Source of the DNA: Mucilaginibacter oryzae
GTDB taxonomy: Bacteria; Bacteroidota; Bacteroidia; Sphingobacteriales; Sphingobacteriaceae
DNA length: 57,346 bases
Assembly (NCBI RefSeq): GCF_003148845.1
Contig: NZ_QGHA01000019.1
Location: 1-57,346, forward strand
Direction of reading: 5' to 3'
Shown here: positions 8,424 to 17,549 of the stretch, one piece after another
Position numbering within the stretch: the stretch's first letter is position 1
Layout of the letters: every line of letters begins with the position of its first letter
The notes under the pieces: model-generated
Seen by the model: only the letters and a program-made list of their open reading frames with translations
Databases searched by the model: none
What the model was told of the DNA's origin: nothing
Program-made: the position numbers and the translations under genes

Positions 8424-8810
8424 TTATTTTTTCTTTTTCTCTGCTTCGAATTTTTTCAGGTAGTCGATCAGAGCCTTGGTTTTACCAGAAAATTCAATGC
8501 TTTTTGCATAGAGATCATTATAAACAGCTTCGTTTATTTTAAAAGCTCTATATAAAATAATGAGCTTATTCCTAAACTCGCCTGATGATCCTTTTGCATA
8601 GTTGAGAAATCTGATAAAATCAGGATTGTTGTTATATTCAAATCCTTCGGCTATGTTATCAGACATGGAGCAAGCGGCTCTTCTAATCTGGTCTTTCATT
8701 CCCCAGTCGGATTTTAACGGTTCCGAATCACATAATATATAAACATCAACAGCAATAGAAACCGCAATTTTCCATATATCCAGATCCTCGAACCGCTGAA
8801 ACTTACTCAA
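8424..8810 (-). CDS. Four-helix-bundle protein of the S23/IVP family
   Basis: A 128-residue protein with the family signature: FQRFEDLDIWKIAVSIA at the start, DQIRRAACSMSDNIAEG in the middle and SGEFRNKLIILYRAF later. Members form pentameric four-helix bundles and were first found inside 23S rRNA intervening sequences, but many are stand-alone genes of unknown role, as here. The C-terminus ends in a lysine run. It sits 23 bases upstream of the crtZ-like gene. Confidence 0.85.
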   Translation of the reverse strand: MSKFQRFEDLDIWKIAVSIAVDVYILCDSEPLKSDWGMKDQIRRAACSMSDNIAEGFEYNNNPDFIRFLNYAKGSSGEFRNKLIILYRAFKINEAVYNDLYAKSIEFSGKTKALIDYLKKFEAEKKKK

Positions 8811-8866
8811 AGAAATCTTAAATTAAAGCTTTCCAACATTACAACTTTCCAACCTTCAACAAAAAA

Positions 8867-10270
8867 CTAAATATGTATCGCCCTGTTCTCGGTAGCAGCC
8901 AAACATGCTTCACGCATGGCTTCGGTGTAAGTTGGGTGGGCATGGCTCATGCGCGAAATATCTTCGGCGCTGGCACGGTACTCCATCGCTACAACCGCCT
9001 CGGCTATCATATCGGCAGCACGCGGACCAATCATGTGTACACCTAAAATCTCATCGGTAGCGGCATCGGCCAATACTTTCACAAAACCATCCAGATCGCC
9101 GCTGGCACGCGCGCGGCCGCTGGCTTTGAACGGGAACGACCCAGTTTTATATTTAACGCCGGCTGCTTTCAACTGCTCTTCAGTCTGGCCAACAGCGGCA
9201 ACCTCAGGCCAGGTATAAACCACACCCGGGATCAGGTTATAATCGATGTGCGGTTTTTGTCCTGCTATGATCTCGGCAACCAAAGTGCCCTCGTCTTCGG
9301 CCTTATGGGCAAGCATGGCGCCCTTAATCACATCGCCAATGGCATACACGCCTTTAACACTGGTTTCCAGGTGATCGTTAACGGTAATTTTGCGGCCGCG
9401 TTCTTCAACGGTAATGCCTATGTTCTCTAAACCTAAACCATCGGTATAAGCTATACGGCCAACGGCTACCAGGCAGTAATCACCTTTTAACTCCAGCTTT
9501 TCGCCTTTCGGTGTGTCGCAGCTTACAGTTACTTCGTCGCCGTTTACAACCGCGCCGGTAACTTTGTGCCCCAGGTAAAATTCCATGCCCAGTTTGGTCA
9601 GCACTTTTTGTAACTCGCGGCCCAAACTTTTATCCATGGTAGGGATAATGCTGTCCATATATTCAATTACCGATACTTTGGCACCCAAACGGGCATACAC
9701 CGAACCTAATTCCAGGCCGATAACGCCTCCGCCGATCAATACAAGGTGCTTAGGCACTTCGCTCAGGCTCAAAGCTTCGGTCGAGGTAATGATACGTTTT
9801 TTATCGATAGGTAAAAATGGCAATGCCGATGGTTTTGAACCGGTAGCGATGATCACGTTTTTAGAGGTGATTTCTGTAACAGTACCATCGCTCTTTTTAA
9901 CGATGATGGTATTTTTATCTTTAAATGATCCCACACCAAAATGGGTATCAATTTTATTTTTCTTCATCAGGTAGCTGATGCCGCTGGTATTGGCGTCCAC
10001 AACCTGTTGTTTGCGTTTAATCATCTGCCCGAAATCAATGCCCAGGTTATCCAGGTTGATGCCATGTGTTTTAAAGGCATGGGCGGCATTATGGTAATGT
10101 TCAGACGAATCGAGCAGCGCTTTAGACGGGATACAACCCACATTAAGGCAGGTACCGCCAAGCGTATTATATTTTTCAACAATAGCGGTTTTTAAACCCA
10201 GCTGGGCGCAACGGATAGCGGCTACATAACCACCCGGCCCCGAACCGATAACTATAACATCATATTGCAT
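8867..10270 (-). CDS. lpdA: Dihydrolipoyl dehydrogenase
   Basis: A 467-residue flavoprotein, E3 of the 2-oxoacid dehydrogenase complexes, which reoxidises dihydrolipoamide with NAD+. The FAD-binding motif VIGSGPGGYVAAIR opens the protein, the redox disulfide is GGTCLNVGCIPSKALL, the NAD site is LIGGGVIGLELGSVYARLG, and the C-terminal HAHPTYTE carries the catalytic His-Glu pair. The ATG at 10270 gives the normal family N-terminus; the open frame extends upstream but without homology. No E1 or E2 gene is adjacent. Confidence 0.96.
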   Translation of the reverse strand: MQYDVIVIGSGPGGYVAAIRCAQLGLKTAIVEKYNTLGGTCLNVGCIPSKALLDSSEHYHNAAHAFKTHGINLDNLGIDFGQMIKRKQQVVDANTSGISYLMKKNKIDTHFGVGSFKDKNTIIVKKSDGTVTEITSKNVIIATGSKPSALPFLPIDKKRIITSTEALSLSEVPKHLVLIGGGVIGLELGSVYARLGAKVSVIEYMDSIIPTMDKSLGRELQKVLTKLGMEFYLGHKVTGAVVNGDEVTVSCDTPKGEKLELKGDYCLVAVGRIAYTDGLGLENIGITVEERGRKITVNDHLETSVKGVYAIGDVIKGAMLAHKAEDEGTLVAEIIAGQKPHIDYNLIPGVVYTWPEVAAVGQTEEQLKAAGVKYKTGSFPFKASGRARASGDLDGFVKVLADAATDEILGVHMIGPRAADMIAEAVVAMEYRASAEDISRMSHAHPTYTEAMREACLAATENRAIHI

Positions 10271-10293
10271 AGTAGTGTGTTTTTTATGGATGG

Positions 10294-10301
10294 CAAAGTT
10301 A
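10294..10301 (-). promoter_or_regulatory. lpd promoter -7 box
   Basis: On the minus strand TAACTTTG is a perfect TAnnTTTG match 23 bases upstream of the lpd ATG. No clear TTG is seen at the expected -33 distance. Confidence 0.55.
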
Positions 10302-10520
10302 AGGATTATTGTCTGAATCAGAATTTTCAGAATTTGAGAATTAGCAGAATATTGCAAACCTGACAAAAATCGGAGTAACCAAACAACTATCGGTGTAATC
10401 CCGGAAAAAAATCAACGTAATCAAACCCGTCAACGGTCGGGTTTTGTAACAGAATTCATTATAAAGCTGTTTATCGTTAACTCTTTATTAAATTTAACCC
10501 AATTTAATCCGACTGATCTC

Positions 10521-12383
10521 ATGAAGAAAATCAACTTCCTATTAGTGCTGGTATGCTTTTGTACCGGCGCTTTCGCGCAAAGCAGCTATGTTAAGGAGCA
10601 TTTTACCAAAAAAGATGTGTACATTACCATGCGCGATGGTGTAAAACTGTTCACCTCCATTTATACGCCGAAAGACGCTTCGGCCAACAACAAATACCCG
10701 ATGATGATGCAGCGCACCTGCTACAGCATTGCGCCTTACGGCGAGGATAAATACCCAACACATCTCGGCCCTTCGGATATTATGATGAAAGAGGGCTACA
10801 TTTTTGTGTACCAGGATGTGCGCGGCCGCTATAAAAGCGAAGGCACCTGGACCAACATGACGCCCGTTATCGACAATAAAAAAAGCAAAAAGGATGTAGA
10901 TGAGGGCTCTGATACGTACGACACCATAGACTGGCTGGTGAAAAACGTGGTCGGCAACAATGGTAAAGTAGGCCAGTGGGGTATCTCCTACCCTGGTTTT
11001 TACACCGCGGCAGGTATCCTGTCAAATCACCCGGCGTTAAAAGCATCATCGCCCCAGGCCCCTATTTCCGATTTCTTTTTTGATGACTTTCATCATAACG
11101 GCGCTTTTATTGAAGGTTACTTTTTTACCTTCCCGGTATTTGGCATTCAGAAAACAGATACCACATCAAAAGCATGGTTTGCCAATGCCATGTTTAACCC
11201 AGGCACCAGGGATGGCTACCAGTTTTTGTTAGATCTGGGTCCGCTTAAAAACGCCGATAAGTATTATAAGGATAACTTTTTCTGGCAGGAAACCATTAAC
11301 CACCCAAATTACGATGAGTTTTGGCAAAAACGTGGTTTGCTGAAACACTATGGCAAAGTAAAACCTGCGGTGATGCTGGTGGGCGGCTGGTTTGATGCTG
11401 AAGATTTGACCGGTCCGCTGGCTATTTATAAAACCATTAACAAATCCGACCCAAAGGCTTACAACACCATTGTGATGGGGCCGTTTGGCCATGGCCGCTG
11501 GTCGCGCGAAACGGGGCATACTATGCACAGCAACGTTTACTTTGGCGATAGCATTGCTACATTCTACCAAAAAAATATCGAAGCTAAATTTTTCAACCAT
11601 TTTCTGAAAGGTAATGGCGATAAAAACTCAGGCCTGCCAAAAGCCTACATGTACAATACCGGCAAAAAAGAATGGGCTACCTTTGATCAGTGGCCTGCTG
11701 CCAATGTTGTTCACGAAAAATTATTTTTAGGCGCCGATGGCAAACTGGCCAACACCCAGCCGGCTACCGAAGGTTCGGTATCTTACATCAGCGACCCGCT
11801 TAAACCGGTTCCGTATACCGAAGATAATACCACCACCATGGGCTTTACCCCGCACAACTACATGAGCGAAGATCAGCGTTTTGCCGGTCGCCGCCCGGAT
11901 GTGCTGGTTTACCAGAGCGAGGTTTTGAATGATGATGTTACCCTTGGCGGCGAGATTATGGCGCATTTGAAAATTGCTACCACAGGTACTGATGCCGATT
12001 TTGTGGTAAAACTGATAGATGTTTATCCGCCCGATGAACCGAACAATCCGTACATGCCCAACAAAAACATTATCCTGAGCAATTACTGGCAAATGGTACG
12101 CTCGGAGGTGATGCCTGCCCGTTTTCGCAACAGCTTTGAAAAGCCGGAAGCTTTGGTAGCCAACCAAAAAACTGATGTAAACTTCCGCCTGCAGGATGTG
12201 CTGCATACCTTTAAAAAGGGGCACCGCATCATGATCCAGGTACAAAGCACCTGGTTCCCGATAGTGGCGCGCAACCCGCAAAAATTTGTGGAGAACCCTT
12301 ATAAAGCTGATGAAAGCGATTACATAAAAGCTACTGAAACCGTTTATAACGATAGCTTTATTGATGTGGAGGTGCTGAAATAG
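10521..12383 (+). CDS. Secreted CocE/NonD (S15-type) hydrolase
   Basis: A 620-residue exported serine hydrolase of the X-Pro dipeptidyl-peptidase/cocaine esterase/glutaryl-7-ACA acylase superfamily. A signal peptide covers residues 1-19. The nucleophile is Ser156 in GQWGISYPGFY, the acid is the Asp in GGWFDAEDLTG and the base is the His in GPFGHGRWS. The C-terminal third is a jelly-roll domain (GGEIMAHLKIATTGTDADFVVKLIDVYPP). The substrate could be a peptide, ester or beta-lactam-like amide; the sequence does not say. It stands alone, followed by a palindromic repeat. Confidence 0.9.
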   Translation: MKKINFLLVLVCFCTGAFAQSSYVKEHFTKKDVYITMRDGVKLFTSIYTPKDASANNKYPMMMQRTCYSIAPYGEDKYPTHLGPSDIMMKEGYIFVYQDVRGRYKSEGTWTNMTPVIDNKKSKKDVDEGSDTYDTIDWLVKNVVGNNGKVGQWGISYPGFYTAAGILSNHPALKASSPQAPISDFFFDDFHHNGAFIEGYFFTFPVFGIQKTDTTSKAWFANAMFNPGTRDGYQFLLDLGPLKNADKYYKDNFFWQETINHPNYDEFWQKRGLLKHYGKVKPAVMLVGGWFDAEDLTGPLAIYKTINKSDPKAYNTIVMGPFGHGRWSRETGHTMHSNVYFGDSIATFYQKNIEAKFFNHFLKGNGDKNSGLPKAYMYNTGKKEWATFDQWPAANVVHEKLFLGADGKLANTQPATEGSVSYISDPLKPVPYTEDNTTTMGFTPHNYMSEDQRFAGRRPDVLVYQSEVLNDDVTLGGEIMAHLKIATTGTDADFVVKLIDVYPPDEPNNPYMPNKNIILSNYWQMVRSEVMPARFRNSFEKPEALVANQKTDVNFRLQDVLHTFKKGHRIMIQVQSTWFPIVARNPQKFVENPYKADESDYIKATETVYNDSFIDVEVLK

Positions 12384-12490
12384 AGTGATTAGAGGCTGGA
12401 GATTGGAGGTTAGTTTTTTTACCTCGTTTATAAGAAACAATTGGGGAGAGACGTGCTAAAAGGAAATAACTTTTAAACAACCAAAGGTTA

Positions 12491-12640
12491 GGAGGCACCT
12501 ACGGAGCCAAAAAGACGCTCTCTAATTGCTACAAACATGGTACTCCTACGGAGTTTGAAATATTCGCCACATAACTCCGTAGGAGTACCGTGTTTATAAC
12601 AATGATTTGTTTTAATATTCCCGGCTCCGTAGGTGCCTCC
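12491..12640. repeat. Nested double palindrome, 150 bp
   Basis: The outer arms are an 18-base perfect inverted pair: GGAGGCACCTACGGAGCC at 12491-12508 and its complement at 12623-12640. Inside, a second 17-base perfect pair lies at 12539-12555 (GGTACTCCTACGGAGTT) and 12573-12589. Both arms share the core CCTACGGAG. The right end runs into a T-stretch, so it could also terminate transcription of the hydrolase gene. The rest of the 12384-12718 gap holds nothing else recognisable. Confidence 0.85.
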
Positions 12641-12718
12641 TTTTTTAAAAGCGATTGCTCTGAGATAGGTGGTTATCGCCCACATTAAGCCATATTAAAT
12701 TCCTAACTTTCGGGTATA

Positions 12719-13273
12719 ATGAAAGAAAAATTAAGGCTGCATAAAGAGGCAGGCCACTGGGTGAAAATTTATAGTAAAGTTTCGAAAAATAAAGTACTGT
12801 CGCGCAACGGCTACATTCTTGGTTTTTCTGATAATTTATTACTGATTCAGCAAACTCATGATTTTAACGTTGATGATTATGCTATTCTTCCTATCAGCCA
12901 GATACAAAAAATACGTTTTAACAGCGCCGATAAATATTTTGATAAAATAATGCGATGGGAAAACAGAACCGGGGCTGTTGGAATAAAACACACTGTGGAT
13001 ATCGACAACTGGCGTTCTGCTTTCAAATCACTAAAAGAGCTTGGTTTAAATGTAATAGCCGAATGTGAAGCTGAAGAAATAGATAGTTTTACCATAGGGC
13101 CGATTGCCAAAGTAGGCAAAAAGCTAATTCATATTACCTACTTTGATGCAGCGGGCCATCTTGATGACGAGCCAACCAGTATCAACTACGAATCGCTTAC
13201 CCGTGTTGTATTCGATTCGGAATACATCAACATATTCAGCAAATATCTACGGAAACATAAAGCCGCCAAATAA
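12719..13273 (+). CDS. Unknown protein with two similar beta-rich halves
   Basis: A 184-residue protein with no signal peptide. Two halves look alike: residues 17-80 (NGYILGFSDNLLLIQQ... ILPISQIQKIRF...KYFDKI) and 118-180 (KKLIHITYFDAAG... INYESLTRVVFDSEYINIFSKYL). Each resembles a small Sm-like or SH3-like barrel followed by a helix, joined by a helical linker. I cannot name the family. A TAACTTTC box 11 bases upstream suggests a very short leader. It is followed 8 bases later by a secreted-protein gene. Confidence 0.7.
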   Translation: MKEKLRLHKEAGHWVKIYSKVSKNKVLSRNGYILGFSDNLLLIQQTHDFNVDDYAILPISQIQKIRFNSADKYFDKIMRWENRTGAVGIKHTVDIDNWRSAFKSLKELGLNVIAECEAEEIDSFTIGPIAKVGKKLIHITYFDAAGHLDDEPTSINYESLTRVVFDSEYINIFSKYLRKHKAAK

Positions 13274-13281
13274 TCATCTTT

Positions 13282-13905
13282 ATGAAATTAGTACTTTCTG
13301 TCATATCGCTCTTTGTTGTGCAAATCTCCACGGCTCAAATTAAAATTACACAACTGGCCAAAACAGATATTCCAAAATCCATCACCTACAAAGGGCATAT
13401 CGTTAACGCGGTGAGATATACTGATAAAGCCGGCGAACATATAGTTATTACCACCGAAACCGGGGAAACAGCAACCAAAAACAGCGAAACCGGCGACGGC
13501 CGTGATGCCGCGCTATATGCTTATCATTATAATGTTACAGGCAATAATGAGTTTAAGCTAAGCTGGCAGACTTATGATTTTATTTCGGATTGTTCGTTGG
13601 ATATCAAAGCTAACTATGCCCCTGGTTCATTTGCAATTACAGATGTGGATAATAACGGCATAGCCGAAGTTTGGTTGGTATACCGCACTGCCTGCCGTGG
13701 CGATGTAAGCCCAAGCACCATGAAGCTTATTATGCACGAAGGTGATAAAAAATATGCCATGCGCGGAGAAAGCAAGGTGAAGCTATCCGAAAAAGAAATT
13801 TATGGCGGTACCTACACATTTGATGCAGCTTTTAGGACTGGCCCTGCGGCTTTAAGAAAATACGCGGCCGATACCTGGAATAAAAATATCAAGGATACCT
13901 TTTAA
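13282..13905 (+). CDS. Secreted M949_RS01915-family protein
   Basis: A 207-residue protein with a signal peptide (1-18, ending STAQ). Its signature is SFAITDVDNNGIAEVWLVYRTACRGDVSPSTMKLIMHEG, in which DVDNNGIAE resembles a calcium-binding FG-GAP-like loop. I recall this pattern from the Bacteroidetes family named for a Riemerella protein linked to surface polysaccharide; its activity is unknown. It sits 8 bases after the preceding unknown gene and 18 bases before the M1 peptidase pair, so the four genes may be one operon. Confidence 0.65.
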   Translation: MKLVLSVISLFVVQISTAQIKITQLAKTDIPKSITYKGHIVNAVRYTDKAGEHIVITTETGETATKNSETGDGRDAALYAYHYNVTGNNEFKLSWQTYDFISDCSLDIKANYAPGSFAITDVDNNGIAEVWLVYRTACRGDVSPSTMKLIMHEGDKKYAMRGESKVKLSEKEIYGGTYTFDAAFRTGPAALRKYAADTWNKNIKDTF

Positions 13906-13923
13906 CCCTGCACAATTAAGCAC

Positions 13924-15597
13924 ATGAAAATAAAACAACTATACATTGCCGCCATTGCCCTTTTAGGCACCGGTGCCCTTACACAGCAGGCCAATGCCCA
14001 GCTATTGGAAGAAAAGGGCAAGTTTACCCATGCCGATACACTTCGCGGCATGCTTACGCCCCTGCGTACCTGTTACGATATCAACTACTATCACCTTGAT
14101 GTGAAGTTTGATATCGATAAAAAATTTATCAGCGGCAGCAACCAATTCAAATTCACTGCTACCGAAGATTTCACCAAACTCCAGTTCGATTTGTTTGATA
14201 ACCTGAAAATTGAAAAGGTGGTTTATAAAGGCAAGGAGGTACCTTTTACCCGCGATGGTAATGCCGCCTTTGTTACTTTCCCGCAAACCATCAGCAAGGG
14301 CAGCAGGGATGAATTTACGGTTTACTATTCCGGCAACCCAACCATCGCCAAAAACGCCCCGTGGGATGGCGGCGTGGTGTTTAAAAAAGATTCGTTAGGC
14401 AAACCGTTTGTGGCTACCGCCTGCGAGGGTGTGGGCGCCAGCATCTGGTGGCCTAATAAAGATCACCTGGCCGACGAGGTGGATAGTATGATGATCAGCA
14501 TCAGCGTACCTAAAGGTTTAAAAGATGTATCGAACGGAAGGCTGCGTAAAGTAACCCAGCTAAGAGATGGTTACACCCGCTTTGACTGGTTTGTGGCCAA
14601 TCCTATCAACAACTATGATGTGGTTGCCAACATTGCCGATTATGTACACTTCGGCGATACCTACATGGGCGAAAAAGGCAAGCTTAACCTGGATTACTGG
14701 GTGCTGCCATACAATCTCGAAAAAGCTAAAAAACAATTCGCGGCCAATGTTAAACCCATGCTTAAGGCTTTTGAACACTGGTTTGGCCCCTACCCTTTTT
14801 ATGAAGACAGCTACAAACTGGTTGAAACGCCCCACCTGGGCATGGAACACCAAAGCGCCACAGCCTACGGCAACAAATACCTGAACGGCTATCTGGGTTA
14901 CGATATGTCGGGCACGGGCTGGGGTACCAAATGGGATTATATTATTGTGCATGAAAGCGGCCACGAATGGTTCGGCAACAACATTACCGGAAAAGACCTT
15001 GCCGATATGTGGGTACACGAAAGCTTCACCTGCTACTCCGAATCGTTATTTATTGAGGATAACTGGGGCAAAGCCGCCGGGCAGGAATATAATTTCGGCT
15101 TGCGGAAAGGCATCAGTAATGATAGCCCCATTGTTGGCGTTTATAATGTAAACAAAGAAGGCTCGGGCGATATGTACCCCAAAGGAGCCGTTGTGCTGAA
15201 CATGGTGCGCACCATTATTAATGATGATGAAAAATGGCGCGATATAATGCGCGGCCTTAACAAAACCTTTTATCATCAAACAGTTACTTATGATGATATT
15301 ACGGGTTACATCAGCAAACAAGCGGGTATCGATTTATCGAGCGTGTTTGATCAGTACCTGCATTATAAAACCCTGCCGGTGCTGGAATTTACCAAAACGC
15401 CGGATAACCGGTTACTTTGCCGCTGGATAGCCGAAGCCAAAGATTTTAAAATGCCCATCCGCGTAAAAGTAAAAGGCGGCGAGTTTAAATTTATTACACC
15501 GGGCACCGGCTTTACCCCGGTTAACCTGGCCGGCGCAACCAAAGACAATATTGAGATAGATACTTTAAATTACTACGTGGGCGTGCTCATGGACTAA
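13924..15597 (+). CDS. M1-family metallopeptidase, copy 1
   Basis: A 557-residue exported zinc peptidase. A signal peptide covers about residues 1-25. The zinc motif is HESGHEW (His343, Glu344, His347) with the third ligand Glu366 in WVHESF, exactly the HExxH-18-E spacing of family M1. The substrate-binding strand reads LGMEHQSATAYG (306-315), a variant of the GxMEN motif usual in this branch. The likely transition-state tyrosine is in GDMYPKGAVVLNMVR. It lacks the long C-terminal helical domain of aminopeptidase N. A close paralogue follows after 11 bases. Confidence 0.92.
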   Translation: MKIKQLYIAAIALLGTGALTQQANAQLLEEKGKFTHADTLRGMLTPLRTCYDINYYHLDVKFDIDKKFISGSNQFKFTATEDFTKLQFDLFDNLKIEKVVYKGKEVPFTRDGNAAFVTFPQTISKGSRDEFTVYYSGNPTIAKNAPWDGGVVFKKDSLGKPFVATACEGVGASIWWPNKDHLADEVDSMMISISVPKGLKDVSNGRLRKVTQLRDGYTRFDWFVANPINNYDVVANIADYVHFGDTYMGEKGKLNLDYWVLPYNLEKAKKQFAANVKPMLKAFEHWFGPYPFYEDSYKLVETPHLGMEHQSATAYGNKYLNGYLGYDMSGTGWGTKWDYIIVHESGHEWFGNNITGKDLADMWVHESFTCYSESLFIEDNWGKAAGQEYNFGLRKGISNDSPIVGVYNVNKEGSGDMYPKGAVVLNMVRTIINDDEKWRDIMRGLNKTFYHQTVTYDDITGYISKQAGIDLSSVFDQYLHYKTLPVLEFTKTPDNRLLCRWIAEAKDFKMPIRVKVKGGEFKFITPGTGFTPVNLAGATKDNIEIDTLNYYVGVLMD

Positions 15598-15608
15598 CCC
15601 TTCAAAAC

Positions 15609-17510
15609 ATGAAAAATAAACTCTTAAATATCTGCGCGCTTTTTTTAGGGCTGACGGCTGCAGGCCTTAACCCTGCCAAAGCGCAGTTAGGCACCGATAA
15701 GGAAACCTTTACCCGTGCCGATACCCTGCGCGGAAGCCTTACGCCGCTGCGCACCTGTTATGATATCAGCTACTACCACCTGGATGTGAAATTTGATATC
15801 GCCAACAAATTCATCAGCGGCAGCAACCTGTTCAAATTTAAGGCAACACAAAACTTCACCAAACTTCAGTTCGATCTGTTTGCCAACCTGAAAGTGGAAA
15901 AAGTTGTTTACAAAGGCGCCGAAGTTCCGTTTACCCGCGAGTTTAACGCCGTATTTGTAACCTTCCCTACCGAAATTAAAAAAGGCAGCATGGATGAGTT
16001 TACCGTTTACTACTCGGGCAACCCAACCATCGCCAGGCGAGCTCCATGGGATGGCGGTATAGTTTATACCACCGACTCATTGGGTAAACCCTGGGTGGCT
16101 ACGGCCTGCCAGGGCATCGGTGCCAGCATTTGGTGGCCAACCAAAGATCACCAGTATGATGAGGTGGATAGCGCCCTGATCAGCATCAGCGCGCCAACCG
16201 GTTTAAAAGATGTATCGAACGGAAGGCTGCGCAAGGTGACCGATTTAGGCAATGGCTACATCCGTTTTGATTGGTTTGTGGCAAACCCCATCAACAACTA
16301 TGATATTGAAGCCAATATTGGCGACTATGCCCATTACGAGGGGACTTACCAGGGCGAAAAAGGTCCGCTTACTTTAGATTACTGGCCGTTAAGCTACAAC
16401 ATTGATAAAGCTAAAAAACAGTGGGGCCTTGACGCGCCGCGGATGCTCAAAGCGTTTGAGTACTGGTTTGGCCCTTATCCTTTTTATGAGGACGGTTACA
16501 AACTGGTTGAAACGCCTCACCTTGGTATGGAACACCAGAGCGGCACGGCTTATGGCAACCATTATAAAAACGGCTACCTCGGCAGGGATTTATCAGGTAC
16601 CGGATGGGGCCTTAAATGGGATTTTATTGTGGTACACGAGAGCGGGCACGAATGGTTTGGGAATAACATCACCTCCAAAGATGTGGCCGATATGTGGATC
16701 CACGAAAGCTTTACCAACTACTCCGAATCACTGTTTATTGAAACATATTACGGCAAGCAGGCCGGCCAGGAGTACGTGAACGGTACCCGCAAAAACATCC
16801 GTAACGACAGGCCTATTGTTGGCCCTTATGGGGTGAATAAAGAAGGATCGGGCGATATGTATTATAAAGGCGGCAACCTGCTTAACATGGTGCGTACCAT
16901 TATCAATAACGATGATAAATGGCGCGGGATATTGCGCGGGCTCAACAAAACTTTTTACCATCAAACCGTTACTTACGATGATATTGTGGGCTACATCTGC
17001 AAAAAAGCAGGCATGAACCTCGCCCCTGTCTTTGACCAATACCTGCATTATAAAGATTTGCCGGTGTTGCAGTTCGCGGTTAAGGATGGCAGGCTATATG
17101 CCAAATGGCAGGCCAACGCCACCGGCTTTAACATGCCGGTAAAAGTGCGTGTAAAAGGCGGCGAATACCGGTTTATTAAACCTACCAGCCAGTTTACAGA
17201 GGTTAAAATTGATGGCATCAATAAGGATAATGTAGAGGTGGATACGTTTAATTATTATATAAAAGGTGGAGTAGCGGTTGATATTAAAACATACGTCATT
17301 GAGGAACGAAGCAATCACACGGAAGCATATCCGCCCTGTAAGGTACAGGATTGCTTCGTTCCTAACCATGACGTGTTAAAAAACGGGTATCGTGCTGAGC
17401 CTGTCGAAGCCTGGTGGGCAGCGCCTTTACGCGCGCGCCTCCGACAAGCTCAGGGTGACAGGTCAGCCCACCTTATGTCATTATTCCCTTTAGGAGACCT
17501 CGGGTTTTAA
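15609..17510 (+). CDS. M1-family metallopeptidase, copy 2, with repeat-derived tail
   Basis: A tandem paralogue of the preceding gene, collinear with it from signal peptide to the end of the catalytic part, with the same zinc site (HESGHEWFGNN then WIHESF) and LGMEHQSGTAYG. The family homology ends at about residue 556 (DTFNYYIKGG). The remaining ~75 residues (from 17281) are encoded by palindromic intergenic repeats: the peptides RAEPVEA and LRQAQGDR are what such repeats give when translated. The natural stop codon appears to have been lost or displaced by repeat insertion. The peptidase domain itself looks intact. Confidence 0.9.
   Translation: MKNKLLNICALFLGLTAAGLNPAKAQLGTDKETFTRADTLRGSLTPLRTCYDISYYHLDVKFDIANKFISGSNLFKFKATQNFTKLQFDLFANLKVEKVVYKGAEVPFTREFNAVFVTFPTEIKKGSMDEFTVYYSGNPTIARRAPWDGGIVYTTDSLGKPWVATACQGIGASIWWPTKDHQYDEVDSALISISAPTGLKDVSNGRLRKVTDLGNGYIRFDWFVANPINNYDIEANIGDYAHYEGTYQGEKGPLTLDYWPLSYNIDKAKKQWGLDAPRMLKAFEYWFGPYPFYEDGYKLVETPHLGMEHQSGTAYGNHYKNGYLGRDLSGTGWGLKWDFIVVHESGHEWFGNNITSKDVADMWIHESFTNYSESLFIETYYGKQAGQEYVNGTRKNIRNDRPIVGPYGVNKEGSGDMYYKGGNLLNMVRTIINNDDKWRGILRGLNKTFYHQTVTYDDIVGYICKKAGMNLAPVFDQYLHYKDLPVLQFAVKDGRLYAKWQANATGFNMPVKVRVKGGEYRFIKPTSQFTEVKIDGINKDNVEVDTFNYYIKGGVAVDIKTYVIEERSNHTEAYPPCKVQDCFVPNHDVLKNGYRAEPVEAWWAAPLRARLRQAQGDRSAHLMSLFPLGDLGF
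17294..17373. repeat. Palindromic repeat inside the end of the M1 copy 2 gene
   Basis: GAGGAACGAAGCAATC (17301-17316) pairs with GATTGCTTCGTTCC (17349-17362), with outer CGTCATT and CATGACG halves at 17294-17300 and 17367-17373. This is the widespread 'CGTCATTG...GGAACGAAGCAATC' interspersed palindrome type of Bacteroidetes. It is read through by the gene's open frame. Confidence 0.8.
17391..17472. repeat. Second palindromic repeat in the same 3' end
   Basis: GTGCTGAGCCTGTCGAAGC (17392-17410) is an imperfect inverse of CTCCGACAAGCTCAGGGTGAC (17439-17459); GTGGGC (17415-17420) and GCCCACC (17466-17472) extend the pairing. It belongs to the 'CCTGAGCTTGTCGGAGG' type of dispersed repeat and is also translated in frame. 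Confidence 0.8.
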
Positions 17511-17549
17511 TCATTTGCAATGACGTTTTGTTGTTCAGCTGTCCAAAAA

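Noticed and set aside
12488..12685. 65-residue minus-strand frame across the nested palindrome
   Set aside because: Its residues come from repeat arms (GGTYGAGN and so on), so it is a translated repeat and not a gene.
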